From Pseudomonadota bacterium (GTDB lineage Bacteria; Desulfobacterota; Desulfobacteria; Desulfobacterales; Desulfobacteraceae), in contig JAHJDU010000014.1 of NCBI GenBank assembly GCA_018812385.1, positions 1 to 5,733 of the forward strand: a stretch of 5,733 nt of DNA, read 5' to 3'. The translations under genes and the position numbers were made by a program. The notes under the pieces are model-generated. The model did no database searches and was not told the DNA's origin. It was given only the letters and a program-made list of their open reading frames with translations. Positions 1 to 5,388 of the stretch are shown in pieces. Position 1 is the stretch's first letter. Each line of letters opens with the position of its first letter.

Positions 1-413
1 CGAGCATCTGCATGCAGGAACAGAGCTGTAATAGTCCTGTAGGTCTCTCCCTGGAGGATAAAAAGGGCCGAGGCTCCATATTTTAATATCATGGCTTCAT
101 GTATATGGTAATGGATACAGGCTGCATGAATAATCCAGAGCAGTCCCATGATACAAAAGGCTGGATATGATTTAAATGAGGATATGGGAATTTCCTGTAA
201 CTGCTGTTTGAGCCTGAAAAATTTATTTTCTTTATAATAGGTCTCAACCATGGTGTGGGCTTTTTCCATATCTGCTTCATTTACAAGGATATTAAATAAA
301 TTATTTTCCCGTTCAGCATGATTTTCAATATTTTGAGAGGTTAAAATCAAGATGATTAAATCTGCTTTTTTGTCAGGAAGACCAATGAATAGTTTTTCCA
401 TATTCCGGCTCAT
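1..413 (-). CDS. Rhomboid family intramembrane serine protease, N-terminal part (3' end outside window)
   Basis: An open frame of 137 codons runs leftward from ATG at 413 to the window edge without a stop, so the gene is cut. Residues 1-80 form a soluble, probably cytosolic N-terminal region. Residues about 83-104 are a hydrophobic first membrane segment. Residues 112-137 then read YGASALFILQGETYRTITA followed by LFLHADA. This matches the rhomboid pattern of loop 1 and the start of TM2: a Gly-Glu before an aromatic-Arg pair, then Thr and the His of the HxxxxHxxxN motif (H134). Rhomboids cleave transmembrane substrates in the membrane with a Ser-His dyad; the catalytic Ser (GxSG) and His would lie beyond the left edge, so activity cannot be judged. 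A TAA lies two codons upstream of this ATG, so translation cannot begin further upstream; ATG at 401 (M5) is the only close alternative, and neither has a strong ribosome site. Substrate is unknown. Confidence 0.8.
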   Translation of the reverse strand, partial: MSRNMEKLFIGLPDKKADLIILILTSQNIENHAERENNLFNILVNEADMEKAHTMVETYYKENKFFRLKQQLQEIPISSFKSYPAFCIMGLLWIIHAACIHYHIHEAMILKYGASALFILQGETYRTITALFLHADA

Positions 414-427
414 GGGTTAAAGGGGCT

Positions 428-458
428 TGACCTTTTATGATAATGATTTTAATACAAT
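428..458 (+). promoter_or_regulatory. Possible sigma-70 type promoter for the FAH-family gene
   Basis: In the 99-bp divergent gap, TTGACC (428-433) is followed after 19 bp by TACAAT (453-458), which would start transcription near 465, about 48 bases before the ATG at 513. The -35 is good but the spacing is 2 bp longer than ideal, and the region is AT-rich, so chance matches are likely. No convincing promoter for the leftward rhomboid gene was found in the same gap. Confidence 0.25.
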
Positions 459-512
459 CAAAAAATAAGCGACTTTTTTAATTGTATATATGAATAACTG
501 GAGAAAATAAAC

Positions 513-1322
513 ATGCAAATACTAAGGTTTGAAAGTGATGACAATAAAATTTATACTGGTTGTGATTTTGCTAATGAAAGTGCTTCCGTGATCGAGGGAG
601 ATATTTATACTGATTTTTCCAATACTGGGAAAAGAAAACCCGTTAAAAAATTTTTAACCCCTATTTCACCCAAAGTCATTTTTTGCATTGGGTTAAATTA
701 TAAGCTCCATGCCAAAGAGGCTGGATTTGAATTACCAGAATATCCGGTTGTGTTCATGAAGAATCTGGGTGCGGCAACAGGTCACCTGGATGATATCAGA
801 ATCCCGGTCTCCTGCGCAAAGATCCCTGAAGTTGATTATGAGGTTGAACTTGCTGTGATCATAAAAAAGAATGCCAAAAATGTCCTGCCGGAAAATGCCC
901 TTGATTATGTTCTGGGGTATACCTGTGCCAATGATATTTCTGCCAGAAGATGGCAGATGCATGCAGGCGGCAAGCAATGGATAAAAGGGAAAAGTTTTGA
1001 CACATTTTGCCCTTTTGGCCCCTGGATTGTGACCCCTGACGAGATTGAGGACCCTGGTAATCTTGATATTGAATGTGTGTTAAACGGGAAAACCATGCAG
1101 AAAAGCAATACAAGTGATATGATTTTTTCTGTGGCCCAGATCATTTCATATCTATCTGAATCTGCCACGCTTATGCCCGGAACAATTATATTAACGGGAA
1201 CACCAAGCGGGGTGGGGTATACCAGAAAACCGCCTGTGTATCTTACTCCGGGTGATGTGCTGGAAACAAAAATTGAGAAAATCGGAGTACTGAAAAATAG
1301 TGTAAGGCTTGAAAAGGAATAA
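513..1322 (+). CDS. Fumarylacetoacetate hydrolase (FAH) family protein, acylpyruvase/HHDD isomerase-like
   Basis: A complete 269-residue enzyme with an N-terminal FAH-associated region (about 1-52) and an FAH catalytic domain (about 53-267). Visible family motifs are NYKLHAKE (62-69), whose H66 and E69 fit the His-Glu catalytic pair of acylpyruvases; DYEVEL (108-113), with metal ligands E110 and E112; NDISARRWQ (140-148), with third metal ligand D141; KGKSFDTF (158-165), with the substrate-site lysine K160; and LTGTPSGVG (227-235). The fold binds Mg2+ or Mn2+ and cleaves, decarboxylates or isomerises oxo-acids. Members include FAHD1-type acylpyruvase/oxaloacetate decarboxylase and 2-hydroxyhepta-2,4-diene-1,7-dioate isomerase. 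Sequence alone does not fix the substrate, and no neighbouring catabolic gene helps. The start ATG is supported by TGGAG at 499-503, nine bases upstream. It appears to be a single-gene unit, divergent from the rhomboid gene and ended by a strong hairpin two bases into its stop codon. Confidence 0.9.
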   Translation: MQILRFESDDNKIYTGCDFANESASVIEGDIYTDFSNTGKRKPVKKFLTPISPKVIFCIGLNYKLHAKEAGFELPEYPVVFMKNLGAATGHLDDIRIPVSCAKIPEVDYEVELAVIIKKNAKNVLPENALDYVLGYTCANDISARRWQMHAGGKQWIKGKSFDTFCPFGPWIVTPDEIEDPGNLDIECVLNGKTMQKSNTSDMIFSVAQIISYLSESATLMPGTIILTGTPSGVGYTRKPPVYLTPGDVLETKIEKIGVLKNSVRLEKE

Positions 1323-1380
1323 AAAAAGCCCGGAAGATGTTTTCATCATGGAATATGATTTCATCATTCCGGGCTTTTTT
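1322..1380. terminator. Bidirectional intrinsic terminator between convergent genes
   Basis: The arms AAAAAAGCCCGGAA (1322-1335) and TTCCGGGCTTTTTT (1367-1380) pair perfectly over 14 bp. GC-rich cores are flanked by a run of A on the left (1321-1327) and of T on the right (1375-1380), so the RNA hairpin is followed by a U-run on either strand. It would terminate the FAH-family gene (stop at 1320-1322, overlapping the left arm) and the leftward zraP-like gene (stop at 1421-1423). The 31-base loop can fold further: ATCAT (1345-1349) and ATGAT (1355-1359) form a small inner stem. Confidence 0.9.
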
Positions 1381-1420
1381 ATGGTGGATCAGGTTAGACT
1401 AGTTAGATTTTAATCAGATT

Positions 1421-1906
1421 TTAATTGTTATTACTCCAACCGCTTCCCTGTCCCTGGCAACCTCTTTGGCCGCCTCTGCCTGACCATTCGCCTCGACCCT
1501 GGCCAAACCCTTTACCCATGCCAAGTTCAGGTGCGATTTTTTTTGCAGCCAACATAAAGTCGATACGTTTGCTCATTACCTGTTTTTGCAGGTCCATGAT
1601 TTCCTGGGACAATTTGTCGAGTTTTGCCCTGTCAGGTTCAGATGTTTCCATGAGCATTCTCATTTCCTGTCGTTTTGCAAATTTTGCAGATCTCAGCTCA
1701 TAGGTTTCATCAATGAATCCCTGACGAAGTGCACTCAGAGCATCTCTCTGATCCTTGGACAAGTCATTGAAGGCGCCTTGCTCCCCCCCATATCGCGGGC
1801 AGTCTTGATTGTATCCTGAACCCATTCCCCGGCCCCATGCAAATGCGCTTCCTGATACAAGAGCAATAATAAGTAGTGAACTGATGATAATAATTGATTT
1901 TTTCAT
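1421..1906 (-). CDS. zraP: ZraP/Spy/CpxP-like periplasmic metal-responsive chaperone
   Basis: A 161-residue secreted protein. Residues 1-23 are a Sec signal peptide: basic KK, a long Ile/Leu core, then SAFA before W24. The mature part has a short Gly-rich N-terminus with C36, then a helical region (about 49-127) starting LSKDQRDAL, which corresponds to the LTxxQ-type motif of the Spy/CpxP/ZraP family. A Gly-rich tail (129-161) contains C150 and ends in polar Asn. Family proteins are small all-helical periplasmic chaperones or accessory regulators; ZraP binds zinc and restrains ZraS signalling in enterobacteria. The ATG at 1906 is chosen because GGAG (1913-1916) lies six bases upstream; an in-frame TTG at 1918 would put that ribosome site inside the gene. 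The mature protein has no histidine, unlike E. coli ZraP as I recall it. It is divergent from the kinase gene and preceded by a near-consensus sigma-54 promoter. Family assignment is firm; the zraP name rests on gene context plus the Gly/Cys tail. Confidence 0.82.
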   Translation of the reverse strand: MKKSIIIISSLLIIALVSGSAFAWGRGMGSGYNQDCPRYGGEQGAFNDLSKDQRDALSALRQGFIDETYELRSAKFAKRQEMRMLMETSEPDRAKLDKLSQEIMDLQKQVMSKRIDFMLAAKKIAPELGMGKGFGQGRGEWSGRGGQRGCQGQGSGWSNNN

Positions 1907-1970
1907 AATAATCTCCAATTTAAAGTTGTTTTGTTAGTCGATCTTTGCACCGTTTGTTGAAATATGATAT

Positions 1971-1986
1971 AGCAAAGGGTGTGCCA
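1971..1986 (-). promoter_or_regulatory. Sigma-54 (-24/-12) promoter for the zraP-like gene
   Basis: Read on the minus strand the site is TGGCACACCCTTTGCT: the -24 element TGGCAC, five bases, then the -12 element TTGCT. GG and GC are separated by exactly 10 bases, and both elements match the RpoN consensus (TGGCAC-N5-TTGCW). Transcription is predicted to start near 1960, giving a leader of about 54 bases before the ATG at 1906. A sigma-54 promoter needs an AAA+ activator; the regulator encoded at 4025-5371 is the obvious candidate. Confidence 0.88.
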
Positions 1987-2084
1987 GAAAGAAAATTATT
2001 TTATAAGCTATTAGTTTTTCAATATATTTTTAAAATTATACAAATTCAAGCATTGCTATTGAATATATGATCTTGTATACTTTT

Positions 2085-2121
2085 TACCCGGTACTAGGTA
2101 TCCATGTGTATATAAAATACC
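2085..2121. promoter_or_regulatory. Candidate activator-binding region (TACC/GGTA palindromes)
   Basis: The 16-bp imperfect palindrome TACCCGGTACTAGGTA (2085-2100) matches in 6 of 8 positions of each half. It contains a tight TACC-C-GGTA palindrome (2085-2093) and is followed by another TACC half-site at 2118-2121. Its centre (about 2092) is roughly 130 bp upstream of the predicted zraP-like start site and 110 bp upstream of the predicted kinase start site. That is a suitable distance for a shared upstream activator site for a sigma-54 regulator. Assignment to the local regulator is inference; the motif does not copy a published site that I can recall. Confidence 0.4.
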
Positions 2122-2175
2122 CACAATCAAGATGCCGGGAAATCAATCAGCACTTAAACAAAGGCATTGGTTCCA

Positions 2176-2191
2176 TGGTATTGTTTTTGCT
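2176..2191 (+). promoter_or_regulatory. Probable sigma-54 promoter for the kinase-regulator operon
   Basis: TGGTAT-TGTTT-TTGCT has the invariant GG (2177-2178) and GC (2189-2190) separated by the required 10 bases. The -12 element is perfect, but the -24 element has T for C at two positions, so it is weaker than the divergent promoter. The start would be near 2202, giving a leader of about 34 bases. This suggests the regulator activates its own operon, as known for zraSR in E. coli. Confidence 0.6.
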
Positions 2192-2197
2192 TATAAT
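2192..2197 (+). promoter_or_regulatory. Possible sigma-70 -10 element overlapping the sigma-54 promoter
   Basis: A perfect TATAAT lies directly after the sigma-54 -12 element. The best -35 candidate is TTGGTT (2167-2172) at a long 19-bp spacing. It could give basal expression of the kinase and regulator independent of RpoN, but a TATAAT in AT-rich DNA can occur by chance. Confidence 0.35.
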
Positions 2198-2205
2198 AGT
2201 AAATT

Positions 2206-2239
2206 AATGGTGAATGGTGAATTGAATGGTGAAAAATGA
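2206..2239 (+). promoter_or_regulatory. Translation-initiation region with three AATGGTGA repeats and a 10-codon leader frame
   Basis: AATGGTGA occurs at 2206-2213, 2213-2220 and 2225-2232, immediately before the kinase ATG at 2236. Each copy carries a weak Shine-Dalgarno-like GGTGA. The last copy is only three bases from the ATG, closer than normal, and no better ribosome site is visible. An ATG at 2207 opens a short frame (MVNGELNGEK, stop 2237-2239) whose TGA overlaps the kinase start as ATGA, an arrangement that allows translational coupling. Whether the leader is translated is unknown; it has no ribosome site of its own. Confidence 0.3.
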
Positions 2240-4014
2240 AAAAATATAAGTTTCCATGGATATCCCCTTTATTCCTTATTGGTGTTTTATTGATCATGTT
2301 ACCTATTTTTACATTCATGACCCTTGACAGACTCGAAAAACAAAAGGAATTTCTCACCCAGAGATTATTGGAAAAGGGTGCTTCATTGATAAGGACATTT
2401 GAGGCGGGAACCCGGACCGGAATGTTCACCATGCGATGGGGCGCAAATAGAATACAGGCCATGCTTTTGGAAACCGCGTTGCAGCCTGAAGTTATCTATA
2501 TGATGATTACATCAAAGGATGGCCTGATACTGGCACACTCGGATGCATCCATGGTGGGACAGATTTTTGATGCCATGTCCGGGACTGTAAAGATAAATGA
2601 AGATACGGCCATGGTCTATCACAGGGTAAGACTGCAAAAAGATCAGACCCAGGTTTTTGAAGTATTCAAGCGGTTTGTACCTATCAGGTCCGGGTCCATG
2701 CGCGGGCATATGCGCAAGGATGGAATGCCAATGCACAGGTATCAGGATTCGTCGGATATGCAGAATTTTGAAAAAGGAATCAAGGACTGGAGCCAACCCT
2801 ATCTTAAAAACCAGTGGGATACGCTGCCTGAAATGGCGGAACATTATATTTTTGCCGGCCTTTCCATGGAAAGGGCAAGAATCGCCCGGGACAGATTATT
2901 AAAAGAGACTGTGTTAAGGGGCATTCTTTTTTTTATATTGGGATGTGTCGGAATGGTAGCTTTGTTTGTTTTCCAGGCGTATAGGTCTGCAAAAGCTTCC
3001 CTGACAAGTGTTAAGGCATTTTCCGATAATGTGATCCAGAACATGCCGTCAGGATTGGTTACGATTAATCAGGACCATGAAATCACATCTGTGAACAATG
3101 CTGCAAAAAATATTTTAGGAGGGGATTTGACTCAACCCTACCCGCAAATGATTGAATTGATAAAGGAAATGGAAATATCTCAGGACGTTCTCAACCGGGA
3201 GATCAATTTTATTATTGCGCCAGACCGAAAGCTTGATCTTGATATAACTGCATCTCCTATTAAGGATTATGAAAATCAAATCATGGGATTTTTATTTCTT
3301 TTCAGAGATCTCACCCAGATAAGGGAGCTTAAAAAACAGGTGGAAACAAACAAGCGCCTTGCAGCCATTGGAAAACTTGCAGCAGGTGTTGCCCATGAAA
3401 TCAGAAATCCTTTGAGTTCCATAAAAGGGTTTGCAACCTATTTTGGTAAACGATATGAGGACAAACCGTCAGACAAGGAGATTGCACAGATTATGGTCAA
3501 GGAAGTGGAACGTATCAATCGATCTGTTACCCAGCTGCTTGAATTTGCAAAACCCATGATCGTTGAAAAAAAACAAGTGGATATCAAAGAGATGATAACA
3601 CATTCTTTAAAACTTGTTCACCATGATCTGGGGAAAAAAAATATTGAAACAAGGGTCAATATTGATACAAAAAAAATAGTAATTCACACAGACGGCGACC
3701 GGATGAACCAGGTCCTTTTAAACCTATATATCAATGCCATAGAGGCATTGGATGACAAAGGAATACTGGAGATACAGGTACAGGATGCGGTCATGGATGA
3801 GCAGATTGAAATAAGGGTTAAGGATAACGGCCAGGGTATAGACGAAGCATCCCTTGATCTGATTTTTGATCCCTATTTTACCACCCGGCCTAGGGGCACG
3901 GGGCTTGGCCTTTCAATTGTTCACAGGATCATTGAAAATCTTGATGCAAGCATTCGTGTGGAGAGCAAAAAAGGTAAGGGTACGTGTTTTATTATCAATC
4001 TGCCTGTTTCATAA
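2236..4014 (+). CDS. zraS: ZraS-like membrane sensor histidine kinase with PAS domain
   Basis: A 592-residue kinase. TM1 is at about 10-29, a periplasmic sensor at about 31-227, TM2 at about 229-249, a PAS domain at about 257-362, HisKA at about 372-440 and HATPase_c at about 485-590. The phospho-acceptor is H387 in VAHEIRNPL. The N-box is NLYINAIEA (496-504), G1 is DNGQGI (530-535), the F-box is FDPYF (544-548) and G2 is GTGLGLS (554-560), so catalysis looks intact. The sensor start (LIRTFEAGTR, MRWGANR, LAHSDASMVGQ) is typical of ZraS-type Cache-like domains. A Met/His-rich stretch at 155-175 (M155, H158, M159, M164, M166, H167, M175) could bind a metal. Compared with E. coli ZraS (about 465 residues) it is longer, mainly because of the PAS domain. 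An in-frame TGA at 2230-2232 makes ATG 2236 the earliest start. It forms an operon with the regulator that begins 10 bases after its stop. The signal is inferred, not shown. Confidence 0.9.
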   Translation: MKKYKFPWISPLFLIGVLLIMLPIFTFMTLDRLEKQKEFLTQRLLEKGASLIRTFEAGTRTGMFTMRWGANRIQAMLLETALQPEVIYMMITSKDGLILAHSDASMVGQIFDAMSGTVKINEDTAMVYHRVRLQKDQTQVFEVFKRFVPIRSGSMRGHMRKDGMPMHRYQDSSDMQNFEKGIKDWSQPYLKNQWDTLPEMAEHYIFAGLSMERARIARDRLLKETVLRGILFFILGCVGMVALFVFQAYRSAKASLTSVKAFSDNVIQNMPSGLVTINQDHEITSVNNAAKNILGGDLTQPYPQMIELIKEMEISQDVLNREINFIIAPDRKLDLDITASPIKDYENQIMGFLFLFRDLTQIRELKKQVETNKRLAAIGKLAAGVAHEIRNPLSSIKGFATYFGKRYEDKPSDKEIAQIMVKEVERINRSVTQLLEFAKPMIVEKKQVDIKEMITHSLKLVHHDLGKKNIETRVNIDTKKIVIHTDGDRMNQVLLNLYINAIEALDDKGILEIQVQDAVMDEQIEIRVKDNGQGIDEASLDLIFDPYFTTRPRGTGLGLSIVHRIIENLDASIRVESKKGKGTCFIINLPVS

Positions 4015-4024
4015 AAGGATAAAA

Positions 4025-5371
4025 ATGAAAAAAATACTTGTTGTTGACGATGATGCAGCCCATGCCAGAATGCTTGAGACCGTTATGGCCGACTGGGGGC
4101 TTGTGATTCATCTGGCAGATGATGGGGCAGTCGCCGTTGATATGGTAAAAAACCAGCCCTTTGATATTGTTCTGATGGATATGAAAATGGTTAAAATGTC
4201 CGGGATGGAAGCTTTGCAGATGATTAAAGCCTATAATCCTTCTTTGCCGGTCATCATCATGACAGCCTATTCATCCGTACAGACTGCTGTGGAAGCTTTG
4301 CAAATCGGGGCCTATGATTATCTCACCAAACCCCTGGATTTTGATAAACTGAAATTAACCATTGAACATATATTTGAAAGTATTTCTTTAAAAACGGAAA
4401 ACAGGCATTTGAAGATCCAGTTAAAGGAGAAAGATTTTTCCCATGACATTCTTGGAAAAAGTCCTGCCATTCTTTCCCTGCTTGATACCATTCACATGGT
4501 GGCACCCACTGATGCCAATGTTCTGGTCATGGGCGAATCAGGAACGGGCAAGGAACTGGTTGCATCAGCCATCCATTTTAATTCTTCACGAAAAGATCAT
4601 CCCTATGTAAGGATTAATTGTGCCGCTATTACTGAGACCCTGCTTGAGTCCGAACTTTTTGGCCATGAAAAAGGATCATTCACTGGTGCAGACAGGAAAA
4701 GAAAAGGACGGTTTTTACTGGCAGAAAAGGGCAGTATTCTTTTGGATGAAATTGGAGAAATGAGCCTTGCCATGCAGGCAAAGCTGTTAAGGGTAATTCA
4801 GGAAAAAGAGATCACACCCGTGGGAAGTGATGAAAATATTAAAACTGATGTGAGGATTATTGCCGCAACCAATAAGAATTTAAAACAAATGTCAGAACAA
4901 GGAAACTTTCGCCAGGATTTATACTATCGGCTTAACGTTGTGAGTATAGAGATCCCACCCCTGAGGGACAGGAAAGAAGATATCCCAACCCTGGCAAATC
5001 ATTTTTTAGAAATTTTTTCAAAGAAAAACAAACGGGATATAAAAGGCTTTTCTTCAGATGCCATGGATGCCATGATCCGGTATGAATGGGAAGGCAATGT
5101 CAGGGAATTGATGAACAGCGTGGAAAGGGGTGTGGTTCTTGCCAGGTCTGATTATATCTGCAAAGAAGACCTTTCCTTTATAAAGGTAAAGGATGCTGAC
5201 ACAATTGAAGTCGGAAGCGATTTTGGAAATATCAGGCTTTCGGATATAGAAGAAAAAGCCATTCTTTCCACCCTTGAATCAGCAGAAGGCAACAAGAGTG
5301 AAGCTGCCAGAAGACTGGGTATTACAAGGAAAACCCTGTTAAAGAAATTAAAACAATATGAAAAAATTTAA
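4025..5371 (+). CDS. zraR: ZraR/NtrC-family sigma-54-dependent response regulator
   Basis: A 448-residue activator with three domains. The receiver (1-120) has acidic pocket D8/D9, phospho-acceptor D52, T80 and K102. The AAA+ domain (about 140-370) has Walker A GESGTGKE (170-177), the sigma-54 contact loop GSFTGA (217-222, a variant of GAFTGA), Walker B ILLDE (238-242), and FRQDLYYRLNV (295-305), which holds the conserved arginines. The C-terminal Fis-type helix-turn-helix (about 406-446) contains EAARRLGITRKTLLKKL. Phosphorylated by the upstream kinase, such proteins form rings and use ATP to open sigma-54 promoters. The ATG at 4025 is chosen because AAAAGGA (4013-4019), overlapping the kinase stop, lies five bases upstream and the protein then starts MKKILVVDDD like the family. 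The frame stays open 53 codons further into the kinase gene, but that extension is unlike any receiver. Likely targets are the two sigma-54 promoters at 1971-1986 and 2176-2191. Length matches ZraR (about 441). Confidence 0.93.
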   Translation: MKKILVVDDDAAHARMLETVMADWGLVIHLADDGAVAVDMVKNQPFDIVLMDMKMVKMSGMEALQMIKAYNPSLPVIIMTAYSSVQTAVEALQIGAYDYLTKPLDFDKLKLTIEHIFESISLKTENRHLKIQLKEKDFSHDILGKSPAILSLLDTIHMVAPTDANVLVMGESGTGKELVASAIHFNSSRKDHPYVRINCAAITETLLESELFGHEKGSFTGADRKRKGRFLLAEKGSILLDEIGEMSLAMQAKLLRVIQEKEITPVGSDENIKTDVRIIAATNKNLKQMSEQGNFRQDLYYRLNVVSIEIPPLRDRKEDIPTLANHFLEIFSKKNKRDIKGFSSDAMDAMIRYEWEGNVRELMNSVERGVVLARSDYICKEDLSFIKVKDADTIEVGSDFGNIRLSDIEEKAILSTLESAEGNKSEAARRLGITRKTLLKKLKQYEKI

Positions 5372-5388
5372 AGCAATGAAAAATGAAT

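Noticed and set aside
89..280. Leftward 63-codon frame within the left-edge gene
   Set aside because: It is an out-of-frame reading of the rhomboid gene, whose own frame shows a membrane segment and rhomboid motifs.
1405..1425. Tandem AGATTTTAAT repeat at the end of the zraP-like gene
   Set aside because: Only two AT-rich copies are present, one overlapping the stop codon; there is no sign of a mobile element or array.
1425..1819. Rightward open frames opposite the zraP-like gene
   Set aside because: They are antisense shadows of a gene with signal peptide, family motif, ribosome site and promoter; their proteins look like low-complexity noise.
1907..1918. TTG start at 1918 for the zraP-like gene (adding MEII)
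   Set aside because: GGAG at 1913-1916 is the ribosome site for ATG 1906; starting at TTG would place it within the coding region and spoil the usual KK signal-peptide start.
2018..2063. Inverted repeat TTCAATA / TATTGAA around a 32-bp spacer
   Set aside because: Seven-base matches in DNA this AT-rich are expected by chance, the arms do not extend, and the spacing fits neither a hairpin of note nor a clear operator.
2154..2462. Leftward 102-codon frame across the promoter region and kinase start
   Set aside because: It has no ribosome site or family resemblance, is antisense to conserved kinase sequence, and covers the sigma-54 promoter.
3866..4024. In-frame upstream extension of the regulator (53 codons from ATG 3866) overlapping the kinase gene
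   Set aside because: The extension is the kinase sequence read in another frame and resembles no receiver domain. ATG 4025 has a good ribosome site, and the protein then begins with the classic MKKILVVDDD.
5372..5388. Possible terminator between the regulator and tyrA
   Set aside because: The 17-bp gap is A-rich with no GC stem or hairpin; any termination signal must lie inside the coding ends.
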